The notes under the pieces were generated by a model that worked only from the letters and a program-made list of their open reading frames with translations, searched no databases and was not told the origin of the DNA. Positions 30,145-39,198 of a stretch of 64,000 nucleotides of DNA are shown here, piece after piece. The number at the start of each line of letters is the position of its first letter. Within the stretch, counting starts at the first letter, position 1. Source of the DNA: Methylococcaceae bacterium UBA975 (lineage in GTDB: Bacteria; Pseudomonadota; Gammaproteobacteria; Methylococcales; Cycloclasticaceae); NCBI GenBank assembly GCA_002292375.1, contig DBBV01000018.1, forward strand, positions 117,072-181,071, in the 5' to 3' direction. Position numbers and translations under genes: made by a program.

Positions 30145-32436
30145 TTGAATAAAAAAAATAATACAGAAACCACCACCGAAGCGCATCAGCAAGTGATTAA
30201 GTTACTTAGGGAGTCTGCCTTTCTTGTCTTGTTGGCGGTTAGCGTTTTTTTACTTGGTTCGCTGATTAGCTATAACGTTGAAGACCCCGGTTGGACGCAC
30301 AGTGGCACAGGGCCAGTGGTTTCTAATATCACAGGTGTCGTTGGTGCGTGGATTGCTGATTTTATGCTTTCTATTATCGGGCTTATGGCGTTTGCGTTCC
30401 CTTTTATGTTACTGAGCAGTGCCTGGAAGTTTTTAACGGAAGCACGAACTGCACAATCCGACACGGCTGCGCACCAAATCATTCGCTGGACTAGTTTCTT
30501 TGTTTTTTTGACAGCGGGCTCTGCTCTTTTGGATATGCATTATTATCAAACATGGCTCACGATACCAGGTAGTCCAGGGGGTATCATTGGTTTGGAGCTG
30601 AGTAATTCTTTACGTCAACTGTTTGCTTTTCAAGGGACGACTCTGATTTTATTAATCGCTTTTTTGGTGGGTATTACCTTATCGACCGGCTTATCTTGGT
30701 TGGGCCTAATGGATAAGATTGGCCGTTATAGCATGCAGGCCTTTATCGGACTTAGAAATTATATTGACGACAGTAGAGAACGTAAGGCGTCAGACGCAGC
30801 GAAGAAAAAGCGTGGCGATACCTTTGAAAAACAGTCGAAAAAGTTCTTAGCCAAACCGAAGGCGCGCATTGAACCTATTATTAGAGAGATTAAAACCAGT
30901 GAGCGCTTAGATAAAGAAAGACAAGTGCCGCTGTTTGATGATGCAGACGGTAGTTTGCCGATGTTATCATTATTAGATGAGGCGACCGAACACGTAGAAG
31001 GCTATTCCGCCGCTGCGTTAGAAGCGCTTTCTAGGCTGGTGGAGCTGAAATTAGAAGATTTTGGTGTTGAAGTTGACGTAGTGGCGGTTCATCCAGGACC
31101 GGTTATCACACGATTCGAAATACAACCTGCGCCAGGTATTAAAGCGAGCCGTATTAGTGGTTTAGCGCAAGACTTGGCACGTTCTATGTCAACCAACAGT
31201 GTCCGTGTGGTCGAGGTGATTCCTGGCAAATCAGTAATTGGACTAGAAATACCTAATGAGTCCCGAGAAATTGTTAGGCTGAGTGAAATTCTATCCTCAC
31301 AAGCATATGAGAAATCCCACTCACCCTTGACGTTGGTCTTAGGCAAAGACATATCGGGTCAGCCAACCGTGGCTGACTTAGCAAAAATGCCGCACTTATT
31401 AGTAGCCGGTACGACCGGTTCAGGTAAATCGGTGGCGATTAATGCGATGATTCTTAGCTTGTTATATAAGGCAACACCGGAACAAGTTCGTATGATTATG
31501 ATTGACCCAAAAATGCTTGAGCTATCAGTGTACGAGGGCATCCCGCATTTATTAACGCCGGTTGTGACGGATATGAAAGAAGCGGCTAACGCCTTGCGTT
31601 GGTCGGTAGCAGAAATGGAAAGGCGATATAAATTAATGTCCCTTTTGGGTGTTAGAAATCTAACCGGTTACAACAAAAAGGTTAGAGATGCCATTAAAGA
31701 GGGTAGTCCATTGGCTGATCCCCTGTGGGAGCCAACAGCTTTTATTGATGAAGATGAACCTGGCACGCTCAGTGAGTTACCGCAAATTGTTATTATTATC
31801 GATGAGCTAGCCGATATGATGATGGTGGTGGGTAAAAAAGTTGAAGAGCTGATTGCTCGCTTGGCACAAAAAGCGCGCGCGTCGGGCTTGCACTTGATAC
31901 TAGCCACGCAACGTCCTTCTGTTGATGTATTAACGGGTTTAATTAAGGCCAATATACCCTCGCGTATTGCCTTTCAAGTATCGTCTAAAATTGATTCAAG
32001 AACTATTTTAGATCAATCGGGTGCCGAGTCATTACTGGGTAATGGCGACATGTTATACCTACCCCCGGGTTCAGGTCTGCCGCAACGGGTGCATGGTGCC
32101 TTTGTTGATGACCATGAAGTGCATAAAGTGGTTAAGCAATTGAAAAAACAGGGTAAGCCAAACTATATCGAGGCTATTTTATCGGCTTCAGATCCAGCTG
32201 AATTTGACGGCTCATCGGGCGGCTCCGCGGAAGATTCTGATGAGTTATATGACCAAGCATTACGCATTGTGACGGAAACACGACGCGCCTCTATCTCAGG
32301 TGTGCAGCGGCAACTACGGATCGGCTATAATCGTGCGGCACGTATGATCGAAGAAATGGAGCGCTGTGGTGTTGTTGGCCCCTTACAATCAAATGGTTCG
32401 CGTGAAGTCCTCGCGCCACCGCCTACGGAGTTATAG
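30145..32436 (+). CDS. ftsK: DNA translocase FtsK
   Basis: Septal DNA pump that clears chromosome ends and activates XerCD at dif. At 763 residues it has a short linker compared with E. coli. Four N-terminal membrane segments (about 25-190) are followed by a charged linker (to about 265). The RecA-like motor has Walker A in [13 protein letters not shown] and Walker B in [12 protein letters not shown]. The C-terminal gamma winged helix includes [23 protein letters not shown] and reads KOPS. The start is TTG at 30145, as no ATG precedes the first membrane segment. It is followed 3 bp later by lolA. Confidence 0.95.
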   Translation: MNKKNNTETTTEAHQQVIKLLRESAFLVLLAVSVFLLGSLISYNVEDPGWTHSGTGPVVSNITGVVGAWIADFMLSIIGLMAFAFPFMLLSSAWKFLTEARTAQSDTAAHQIIRWTSFFVFLTAGSALLDMHYYQTWLTIPGSPGGIIGLELSNSLRQLFAFQGTTLILLIAFLVGITLSTGLSWLGLMDKIGRYSMQAFIGLRNYIDDSRERKASDAAKKKRGDTFEKQSKKFLAKPKARIEPIIREIKTSERLDKERQVPLFDDADGSLPMLSLLDEATEHVEGYSAAALEALSRLVELKLEDFGVEVDVVAVHPGPVITRFEIQPAPGIKASRISGLAQDLARSMSTNSVRVVEVIPGKSVIGLEIPNESREIVRLSEILSSQAYEKSHSPLTLVLGKDISGQPTVADLAKMPHLLVAGTTGSGKSVAINAMILSLLYKATPEQVRMIMIDPKMLELSVYEGIPHLLTPVVTDMKEAANALRWSVAEMERRYKLMSLLGVRNLTGYNKKVRDAIKEGSPLADPLWEPTAFIDEDEPGTLSELPQIVIIIDELADMMMVVGKKVEELIARLAQKARASGLHLILATQRPSVDVLTGLIKANIPSRIAFQVSSKIDSRTILDQSGAESLLGNGDMLYLPPGSGLPQRVHGAFVDDHEVHKVVKQLKKQGKPNYIEAILSASDPAEFDGSSGGSAEDSDELYDQALRIVTETRRASISGVQRQLRIGYNRAARMIEEMERCGVVGPLQSNGSREVLAPPPTEL

Positions 32437-32439
32437 TTC

Positions 32440-33066
32440 ATGAATGTTTATCGAACCAGCTTAACGCTACTCCTCATATTTTGCGTACCTGTTTTTGCCA
32501 GTGATAATACCCAAGACTTGCAAAACCAGCTAAATAAATACACTCAGTTAAGTGGCCATTTCACGCAAATCATTAGTAATGAACACGGCAAGCAAACCCA
32601 GTCGTCTGAAGGTGAATTTTGGGTGAAAAAACCGAATCAATTTCGCTGGAACTATCAATCACCTTACATCCAAAAAATTGTATCTAATGGCGATACCTTA
32701 TGGATTTATGATGAAGATTTGGAGCAAGTTAGTATTAAAGCCGCTTCGAAAACGATAGATTCATCACCGTTATCAATTATTCTTGGCTCAACGAATCTAG
32801 AACAATTATTTAAGGTAACAAAATTAGCGGATAAAGACGGTATCGACTGGATAAAGTTAACCCCTATTACGGATAACAGTGGCTTTGACTATATTGATAT
32901 TGGTTTTAATAATGGGGTGTTGAACCGCATGATCTTGCGCGACAGCTTTGGCCAGACCACGCGTTTATTATTTACCGCAGTAGCAGTTAACAGCCCCATT
33001 GATGATGAAGTATTTACCTTTGTTATACCCGACGGGGCCGATGTGTTTGAAGAACTGGCTGAGTAG
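32440..33066 (+). CDS. lolA: Outer-membrane lipoprotein carrier LolA
   Basis: Periplasmic chaperone that carries lipoproteins from LolCDE to LolB. The 208-residue protein has a signal peptide (about 1-20) and a LolA fold with QLNKYTQLSGHFTQII, GEFWVKKPNQFRWNYQSPY, LWIYDEDLEQV and a C-terminal FTFVIPDGADVF. The ftsK-lolA-rarA order is conserved in Gammaproteobacteria. Its stop overlaps the rarA GTG start. Confidence 0.94.
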   Translation: MNVYRTSLTLLLIFCVPVFASDNTQDLQNQLNKYTQLSGHFTQIISNEHGKQTQSSEGEFWVKKPNQFRWNYQSPYIQKIVSNGDTLWIYDEDLEQVSIKAASKTIDSSPLSIILGSTNLEQLFKVTKLADKDGIDWIKLTPITDNSGFDYIDIGFNNGVLNRMILRDSFGQTTRLLFTAVAVNSPIDDEVFTFVIPDGADVFEELAE

Positions 33067-34355
33067 TGCAGCAGTTAGAACCTTTAGCTGATCGATTAAG
33101 GCCGCAAACCCTACAAGGTTTTGTTGGGCAAAGCCATCTTCTATCGACTGGTAAGCCCTTGTTTGAAGCAATACAGAGCGGCTTACTGCACTCGTTAATT
33201 TTATGGGGCCCTCCCGGGGTTGGTAAAACGACCTTGGCACGTATTATTGCGCAACAGGCAGGTGCTCAATGTGTGGCCATTTCAGCGGTGTTATCAGGCG
33301 TTAAAGATATTCGTAAAGTAGTCGAAGCCGCTGAAAGTAACTGGTCCAATAATCAACAAAAAACGATTTTGTTTGTTGATGAAGTACACCGGTTCAATAA
33401 ATCACAGCAAGATGCTTTTTTACCGCATGTAGAGGCCGGTACCTTTACTTTTATTGGTGCAACCACTGAGAACCCATCTTTTGCGCTAAACAATGCCTTG
33501 CTATCACGTGCTAGGGTTTATTGCTTAAAGCCCCTGCAAAAAAGTGATTTAGCGACTATTTTAGACAATGCATTAACAAAAGACGATAAAGTATCTATTG
33601 AACCCCAAGCGGCTCAACTATTGATTAATTCAGCCGACAGTGATGCGAGGCGTTTATTAAATTATTTAGAACTTAGTATCAAGCTCTGCGATGTTTCTAA
33701 TCAGACGATAATAACATCAGCAGTTATTGAAGAAGTGATACGCGACGGGCTGCGACGATTTGATAATCACGGGGATGATTTTTACAATCAAATTTCAGCT
33801 TTACATAAATCCGTTCGCGGCAGCGACCCTGATGCGTCTATTTACTGGTTAAGGCGTATGCTTAATGGCGGCTGTGATCCGTTATACTTGGCTCGTCGCA
33901 TCCTTAGAATCGCTTCAGAGGACATTGGAAACGCTGACCCTAGGGCGCTCGAGATCGCGTTAAATGCATGGCAGGTTCAAAAAAAGCTCGGTAGCCCCGA
34001 GGGTGAATTAGCATTGGCGCAAGCAGTAGTTTATTTAGCCTGTGCGGCTAAAAGCAATGCTGTCTATAAAGCGTTTAATACCGTCGGTGCGGTCATTAAA
34101 AACACCGGTAGTCTTGAGGTGCCACTGCACCTTCGTAATGCACCGACAAAATTAATGAAAGAGCAAGGTTATAGCCAGGGTTATCGTTACGCACATGACG
34201 AAGCTAACGGCTTTTCAGCTGGAGAAATGTATTTACCTGAAGCCTTGCAAGGGCAGCAATATTATCAGCCAGTGGAACGGGGCTTGGAGATTAAAATTTC
34301 GGCTAAGCTTCAGCAATTGCGACAATTAAATAAAGAGAGCAAAAATCCAAAGTAA
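33066..34355 (+). CDS. rarA: Replication-associated recombination protein RarA (MgsA)
   Basis: AAA+ ATPase of the clamp-loader class that acts at stalled replication forks. The 429-residue protein begins with a GTG codon overlapping lolA. It has LADRLRPQTLQGFVGQSHLL, Walker A GPPGVGKTTLARI, Walker B ILFVDEVHRFNKSQQDAFLPHVE, sensor GATTENPSF and the MgsA C-terminal tetramer domain (SDPDASIYWLRRMLNGGCDPLYLARR). Confidence 0.96.
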   Translation: MQQLEPLADRLRPQTLQGFVGQSHLLSTGKPLFEAIQSGLLHSLILWGPPGVGKTTLARIIAQQAGAQCVAISAVLSGVKDIRKVVEAAESNWSNNQQKTILFVDEVHRFNKSQQDAFLPHVEAGTFTFIGATTENPSFALNNALLSRARVYCLKPLQKSDLATILDNALTKDDKVSIEPQAAQLLINSADSDARRLLNYLELSIKLCDVSNQTIITSAVIEEVIRDGLRRFDNHGDDFYNQISALHKSVRGSDPDASIYWLRRMLNGGCDPLYLARRILRIASEDIGNADPRALEIALNAWQVQKKLGSPEGELALAQAVVYLACAAKSNAVYKAFNTVGAVIKNTGSLEVPLHLRNAPTKLMKEQGYSQGYRYAHDEANGFSAGEMYLPEALQGQQYYQPVERGLEIKISAKLQQLRQLNKESKNPK

Positions 34356-34410
34356 CCTTATTTGGGTTAATATGCATCAAATATAAAATGAATAGGATGG
34401 AATAATTTAG

Positions 34411-34755
34411 ATGAAACAAACACTGACCCTTATATTGATTTTAAGTACCGTTTTGTTAAGCGCTTGTACAACCTTATTAGTTGGGGGTGCTGGGGCAGGT
34501 GGTTATGCCGTAGGCACCGATGAACGGCCTTTTGGTGTTATTTCACAGGATTTATCGATTACCGCCAGCGTTAAAACGACCTTAATTAAAGACAAGCAAA
34601 TAGATGCCTTTGATATTAATGTTGATACTTATCGCGGTGTAGTGACCTTACACGGGCACGTCAAAACATCAAGTCAATTAAACAGAGCAGTGCAATTATC
34701 AGCGTCGGTCAAAGGGGTTAATAAAGTGCTGTCAAAACTCAAAGTGATTGAGTAG
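34411..34755 (+). CDS. BON-domain lipoprotein
   Basis: A 114-residue lipoprotein with a signal peptide and lipobox LLSACTT (Cys near residue 19), then a Gly-rich linker and one BON domain (ASVKTTLIKDKQIDAFDINV, GVVTLHGHV and VKGVNKVLSKLKV). BON domains bind phospholipid surfaces; relatives such as OsmY, DolP and Kbp protect the envelope. It may be co-transcribed with the FKBP gene that starts 11 bp later. Confidence 0.85.
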   Translation: MKQTLTLILILSTVLLSACTTLLVGGAGAGGYAVGTDERPFGVISQDLSITASVKTTLIKDKQIDAFDINVDTYRGVVTLHGHVKTSSQLNRAVQLSASVKGVNKVLSKLKVIE

Positions 34756-34765
34756 GCTGCCGTTA

Positions 34766-35251
34766 ATGAAAATTATCATTATCCTCCTTGTTATTGCTCT
34801 TGTTTTTTATGTTGTTCAATATTTTTCTAACGCAGGGTCAAGCAAAGCAGCTGAAGAAAATATAAAAAAAGGCCAGCAATTTTTATTGGCCAACGGCTCC
34901 AAAGAAGGGGTTATAACAACCGCCTCTGGCTTACAGTACCTGGTACTTAATGAAGGGTCGGGCACGCTAAAACCCGTCGCAAGAGATAAGGTTAGGGTGC
35001 ACTATCATGGCACTTTGTTGGATGGATCGATTTTTGACAGTTCAGTACAGCGTGGCGAACCAATAACATTTGCCTTAAATCAAGTCATCCCTGGTTGGAC
35101 TGAAGGTGTGCAACTGATGGTGGTTGGTGAAAAAACGCGGTTTTTTATCCCTAGTCATTTAGCGTATGGCAAACGATCTGCGGGATCGATAAAACCCGGA
35201 TCCACACTTATCTTTGACGTTGAGTTGCTCGCCATCAATGAAAAGTCCTAA
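34766..35251 (+). CDS. FKBP-type peptidyl-prolyl isomerase, membrane-anchored
   Basis: A 161-residue isomerase from the ATG at 34766; a TTG at 34748 is in frame but overlaps the upstream gene and is less likely. One N-terminal membrane anchor (MKIIIILLVIALVFYVVQYF) is followed by a short linker and the FKBP domain: TTASGLQYLVLNEG, VRVHYHGTLLDGSIFDSS, VIPGWTEGVQLM, IPSHLAYGKR and LIFDVELLAI. It probably acts in the periplasm on envelope proteins. Confidence 0.9.
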   Translation: MKIIIILLVIALVFYVVQYFSNAGSSKAAEENIKKGQQFLLANGSKEGVITTASGLQYLVLNEGSGTLKPVARDKVRVHYHGTLLDGSIFDSSVQRGEPITFALNQVIPGWTEGVQLMVVGEKTRFFIPSHLAYGKRSAGSIKPGSTLIFDVELLAINEKS

Positions 35252-35410
35252 CTATTTAAGACAGCCGGTCAGGCTGCCCACGCAACTAAACGATTAACTT
35301 CCCCCACGCTCTAACAATAAATTAAAACTCAGCTATTATTACTTTAACTGGCTACGCAGCGTCAGAGTTAAATAAACCTTCTATTAATAGGGTGCTTGGA
35401 CGGGGTTGTT

Positions 35411-37210
35411 GTGAACGAAGTTGACATACTGTTTCTTAATAAAACTTACGAGCCCTGGTTTGTTGTATGGTCATTGCTAATACCTATTCTAGGTGCGTTT
35501 AGTGCGTTCAACAATACGGAACGATCCCTAAGTAGCAACTCACATAGATTAAAAATAACCTAGCTTGTTTTCGGCTGTCTCACCATGGGGATGAGTGTTT
35601 GGTCGATGCACTTTTTGGCCATGTTAGCTTTACGCTTACCTATTTCTGTTAGTTATGACTTAACCATCACACTTATTTCAATCTTACCCGCGATGTTAGC
35701 CAGCGGCTCGGTTTTTTGGTTAATGAGGCACAAACAGCCAAACCTATACAGCATAATGATAGCCGGCTTATTGCTAGGTTCTGGTGTGGGTGCTATGCAC
35801 CATATCGGCATGATGGCCATGCGTTTAGATGCTAATATGCACCATGATATGGTCTTGTTTTATTTTTCAATTTTCTTGGCTGTTTTTTTTGCTGTTGCTG
35901 CGTTAAAAGTTCAGTTGCTAGCGTCAATTGAAATCAATTATCAATTGCTGAATACAAAAAAAATAACCAGCTCCGTTTTGATGGGCAGCGCGATAGCCAG
36001 TATGCACTACACCGCGATGATGGCTACCGACTTTATTGCGTTAGAGACACCTAAAGAAACCATGGGTTTAGCCCATAACCAGCTTGCTTATATCGTTGGT
36101 TTGGGGATTTTATTAATACTAATTATTTCTATACTGTTACCCATTGTTTCTCGTTACAGGCAAGAAATCACAGAATTAGACAAACTCTCTAATGAAGGCA
36201 AGGCCAGATTGTTATTGTTTATTGAAAAGACACCAGATGGCTTAATTCAAATCGGGCCAGACGGAAGAATCTTAGATTGGCGGGGTCAAGCTGAACAAAT
36301 ATTTGGTTGGAGTAGGCAAATTGCATTGGGTCAGTTGGTACATGAATTAATCCTGCCTGAAGCTTCTCATGAGCAACACCTAATCGATTTAAAGACTTTT
36401 TCAAAGACAGGTGAATGGCCACATTCGGGGGAAATAACAGAACTAAAAGCGTTCAATAAAAAAGGGGAGGTTATTGATATCGCGCTTAAAGTTGAAGTCA
36501 TTAACTTAGCTGGCCAACGAGAGCTTATCGGGTTTATTAAAGATATTACTGAGCAGAAAAAACATGAAAAAGCGCATCATGCGTTAATCAAAGAAAGTGA
36601 TTTTCAACAATACTTCATCGATATGCACGCGATCGTTAGCGCAACAGACGCTGACGGGAACATTATTTATGTCAACGATCAGTTTTGTAAAATCAGTCAG
36701 TACTCACGTGACGAGTTATTGGGTAAAAATCATCGGCTTATTAAATCTGATTATCATTCCAATGTTTTTTTTGAACATATGTGGCGTGAGATTAGCGAAG
36801 GAAATGTTTGGCAAGGGCAGATAAAGAACATGGCGAAAGATGGTTCGTACTATTGGGTACAATCTACCATCACCCCGCAAATTGACGAGTCGGGTAAGGT
36901 GCAGCGCTATATTGCCGTGCGAACGGACGTGACTCAGATAAAGGAATTTGAAGCAGAAAAACTAGTCTTGCATGAGTATGCGCTTTTACGTGAAAAAATT
37001 TCGCAAACCTTGCAACAACCGCTACCCTTGAACGAACGCCTTCAGCGTTCGTTAATGTTAATTAATGATATAGATGGCTTAGTACTGGACAATAAGGTCG
37101 CTGTGTTTGGCTTGTCAGACGATGGCTTATTGATTGATACGGACATTAACTTAACGGGTGGTTCGGATGAGTTTATGCTAAAACCAGACGGTGTATGGTA
37201 TAGGCCCTGA
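35411..37210 (+). pseudogene. MHYT-PAS signalling protein, interrupted and truncated
   Basis: From the GTG at 35411 the frame reads MNEVDILFLNKTYEPWFVVW, a normal MHYT first helix, then meets an in-frame amber TAG at 35561-35563. The same frame continues through MGMSVWSMHFLAML, MHHIGMMAMR and MHYTAMMA, the MHYT repeats of a 7-TM sensor, then two PAS domains (about 36200-36950). After ERLQRSLMLINDIDGL it stops at 37210. The output domain (GGDEF/EAL or kinase) is missing because the frame runs into the 3' half of a porin gene. MHYT domains are thought to sense diatomic gases through metal. With a stop at the start and no output domain, this is a broken gene. Confidence 0.8.
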
Positions 37211-37949
37211 TTACTCCCAGTCTGGTCAAAATGGGCCCTCAATTTTCCCGACCACATCGCTAGCACTGCGTTTAGCTTATACGTTTGATACAAACTATTA
37301 TATACAAGCGGCCATTTTAGACGGTGTGCCAGGCGACTTAGGTAACGATAATGGGACGCAAATTCAACTTGGCGATAATGAGGGCGCCCTCTATGCACTT
37401 GAACTAGGCTATACACAAGGAGGAGAGGGTGCAGCCGATCGTTATGCTAAATGGGCCTTGGGCGCATGGTATTACTCTGAAAAATTTGACGACTTAATGG
37501 ATATAGATAGTAACGATAATCCAATCAGGCGTAATAATAACCAAGGTATATATGCACTGGCTGAATATGAGTTTTTTCGTGAGTCAGATCTGTCTGAACA
37601 AGGCGCAACAGCTTTTGTGCGTTACGGCATCGCGAATGATGACGTGAACCAAATTGACAGCTATTTTGGTTCGGGTATCGTTTATACCGGACTATTGCCG
37701 GGTCGTGATGAAGACCAGTTTGGTATTGCCATTGCAATAGCAAGCAACGGATCTAAATACAAACAATGGCAAATCAGCGAAGGAAATAGGGTGGATGATC
37801 GCGAAACGGCGATTGAACTATCGTACCGTATGCAAGTATTCCCGTGGTTGGCTATTCAACCGGACCTGCAGTGGATTAAAAACCCCAGTATGGACCCATC
37901 AATCAGCGACGTAACGGTGGTCGGTGTACGTACGGAGATTGTTTTTTAA
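37188..37949 (+). pseudogene. 3' fragment of an OprB-family carbohydrate-selective porin
   Basis: This frame encodes the C-terminal half of an OprB-type porin: YGIGPDYSQSGQNGPSIFP with PTTSLALRLAYTF, AAILDGVPGD, LGAWYYSEKFDDL, NNQGIYALAEYEFF and a C-terminal barrel strand ending IVF. The N-terminal half, signal peptide and promoter are absent. The first residues overlap the out-of-frame end of the MHYT-PAS gene, so a deletion joined the two genes near 37170-37190. It is unlikely to be made as a functional porin. Confidence 0.8.
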
Positions 37950-37975
37950 CGACAATACGTAAGATAAACCTTGTT

Positions 37976-38013
37976 AAAAAAGCCTTGATGCCTAAAAAGT
38001 GTTAAGGCTTTTT
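37976..38013 (+). terminator. Terminator after the porin fragment
   Basis: AAAAAGCCTT (37976-37985) pairs with AAGGCTTTTT (38004-38013), followed by T. It is the old terminator of the OprB-type gene. Confidence 0.75.
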
Positions 38014-38028
38014 TGTTTCATACGTTAA

Positions 38029-38223
38029 GGAGCTAAGACAAAATCGGCTGGTCAGCCTTGCAAGATAAAAGCGATTTATTTAAGTGGCCGGTGCAAATTG
38101 CATGGTGGTTTGTCCACTGAGCCGAGAACAGCAAAGGGTAAAAAGCATCCGGCTCAAAATGATTTTAAAAAAGATTGGCGTAAACAAGGCCCACGAAGAG
38201 TTGATGAAACCTCACTTGTTTAG
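38029..38223 (+). pseudogene. HGGxSTGP-type protein fragment
   Basis: The open stretch of 64 codons between a TAA at 38026 and a TAG at 38221 reads GAKTKSAGQPCK, later GRCKLHGGLSTEP then RTAKGKKHPAQ. This is the HGGxSTGP motif of small proteins common on phages and integrative elements (here STEP instead of STGP), with the conserved TxxGxPC and GRCxLHGG cysteines. No start codon is available before the motif and the N-terminus is lost, so I call it a remnant. It is followed by an inverted repeat GAGCCG/CGGCTC inside the frame. Confidence 0.6.
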
Positions 38224-38309
38224 TAATCGGTGATTCTCAGGAAGGGTTATTCGACAAGTACGCGCATGTGAAGGGCTAAAGAATTAAACGAATAAGGGCT
38301 TTTATACTG

Positions 38310-38498
38310 CTAGCTTGTCATTTGCTTAAATTCAAAATATGCCATTGCTTCAGAACGTAAAGGCTCATCTAATTCTTCTGGGCTGTACGCTGAGGTTCTA
38401 AGCATGACATGACCACCGTCATCGTAAAGTTTCTTTTTAAACCTTAAGAGGTTTTCTCTAGTATCTAACCAACTTTGTAATTCCGCACTTATATTCAT
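38310..38498 (-). CDS. Small protein of unknown function
   Basis: A 62-residue acidic protein beginning MNISAELQSWLDTRENLL, with ENLLRFKKKLYDDGG and an acidic middle (SPEELDEPLR). The start at 38498 is chosen because AAAGGAG lies eight bases before it; a longer frame to 38531 would ignore this site. There is no signal peptide or membrane segment. It is divergent from the RHH gene. I do not recognise the family. Confidence 0.5.
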   Translation of the reverse strand: MNISAELQSWLDTRENLLRFKKKLYDDGGHVMLRTSAYSPEELDEPLRSEAMAYFEFKQMTS

Positions 38499-38565
38499 TA
38501 ATAACGCTCCTTTGTTTATGTCAATAACCAATTTAGCAACACGGGTGAGTCATCATAATAATTAA

Positions 38566-38595
38566 TGTAACTATTTATGCGTTACATTGTGTAAC
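38566..38595. promoter_or_regulatory. Candidate operator of the RHH gene
   Basis: GTTACA-TTG-TGTAAC (38581-38595) is a perfect inverted repeat with 6-bp arms. A further TGTAAC half-site lies at 38566-38571. It sits 20-50 bp upstream of the RHH ATG, as expected for an autoregulatory ribbon-helix-helix repressor. Binding is inferred. Confidence 0.5.
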
Positions 38596-38615
38596 AAATA
38601 ATATAGCATATTAAT

Positions 38616-38804
38616 ATGTCACCCAAGAAAACAACCACACTCAACCTACGTGTTGACCCTGCCATAAAAGAAGCGGTTAAAGAGGCTGCTAATCGAGAGC
38701 ACCGTAGTGTCGCCAATATGATTGAAATGTTAATTCGCCAGCACTGTGCAAAAGAAAGCATCACCGTTCACGAACAGCAGGGGTTGTTTAAAGAGAATGA
38801 ATGA
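38616..38804 (+). CDS. Ribbon-helix-helix (Arc/MetJ-like) DNA-binding protein
   Basis: A 62-residue RHH protein. The beta strand is TTTLNLRVDP, and the two helices are AIKEAVKEAANREH and RSVANMIEMLIRQHC. Such proteins occur on plasmids and integrative elements as autoregulators, antitoxins or segregation factors. It overlaps the next gene by 8 bp. No toxin-like protein is adjacent, so an antitoxin role is not supported. No clear ribosome site precedes the ATG. Confidence 0.75.
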   Translation: MSPKKTTTLNLRVDPAIKEAVKEAANREHRSVANMIEMLIRQHCAKESITVHEQQGLFKENE

Positions 38805-39051
38805 AAAAACAATAAGGGCCTTAGTCGAGGCAGGCGCGGTTAAAAAAGTACAAATGGTAGCCGATGGCGCAACCATACACGTTGATATAGTCACCCAAGG
38901 CGGTGCGACAACCGTTACCACGCTTAAAGGCGCAATAAAAACATGGGCGACTATCGATGCCAGTGCAAGGTGGGTTAAAAACCTAGGAATTGGGCGTATT
39001 CAATTGGTTGTTGATAAATGGTTGCCGGGGCAAAGAGGGTTGAATCTGTAG
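38797..39051 (+). CDS. ParC-family partition-associated-like small protein
   Basis: An 84-residue protein from the ATG at 38797, inside the RHH 3' end. It includes RALVEAGAVKKVQMVADG, TTVTTLKGAIKTWATID, ASARWVKNLGIGRIQL and WLPGQRGLNL. This resembles the small ParC family, annotated as partition-associated on plasmids and integrative elements; I recall the family pattern but cannot verify it. The RHH/ParC-like pair next to an HGGxSTGP remnant suggests the residue of a mobile element beside the CRISPR locus. Confidence 0.5.
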   Translation: MNEKTIRALVEAGAVKKVQMVADGATIHVDIVTQGGATTVTTLKGAIKTWATIDASARWVKNLGIGRIQLVVDKWLPGQRGLNL

Positions 39052-39056
39052 GCATT

Positions 39057-39163
39057 AAAAAGCCCCCGCTGGGAGGGCTTTGGTCGCTTAGAAGCGTTGC
39101 CTACGAAAAATGAATTTCATTGGTATGAAAAGCAAATCGATAGACCTTAGTCGGTTACACTAT
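39057..39163 (-). ncRNA. Probable tracrRNA of the type II-C system
   Basis: On the minus strand the first transcribed bases carry an anti-repeat (plus coordinates 39139-39161). It is complementary to 22 of 23 bases at the 3' end of the crRNA-sense repeat. The 5' end of the repeat (GUUGUG) can pair with CAUACC a few bases further on, leaving an internal bulge. Then follow a small hairpin (AAUGAA/UUCAUU), the segment GGCAACGCUU, which resembles CGCAACGCUCU of the Neisseria tracrRNA, and a terminator stem with loop CCAGC and a U run at 39057-39081. A promoter lies exactly in place (separate entry). The predicted length is about 107 nt. Confidence 0.8.
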
Positions 39164-39170
39164 GGTTGTT

Positions 39171-39198
39171 AGTATACACAAGGAGGTGACATGGGCAA
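39171..39198 (-). promoter_or_regulatory. tracrRNA promoter overlapping cas9 start
   Basis: Minus strand: -35 TTGCCC (plus 39193-39198), 16-bp spacer, -10 TATACT (plus 39171-39176). The predicted start is about 39163, two bases before the anti-repeat. The -35 box lies within codons 1-3 of cas9 and the spacer covers its ribosome site. Confidence 0.7.
39180..39189 (+). promoter_or_regulatory. Consensus ribosome binding site of cas9
   Basis: AAGGAGGTGA is a perfect complement of the 3' end of 16S rRNA, ending one base before the ATG at 39191. It fixes the cas9 start. Confidence 0.9.

Noticed and set aside
38616..39051. Toxin-antitoxin pair
   Set aside because: The RHH protein could be an antitoxin, but the partner resembles a ParC-like partition protein and has no toxin motif.
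39131..39161. Stand-alone degenerate CRISPR repeat (autoregulatory mini-array) upstream of cas9 on the plus strand
   Set aside because: A plus-strand RNA would run into cas9 with no terminator, whereas the minus strand has promoter, Neisseria-like core and terminator; tracrRNA explains it better.
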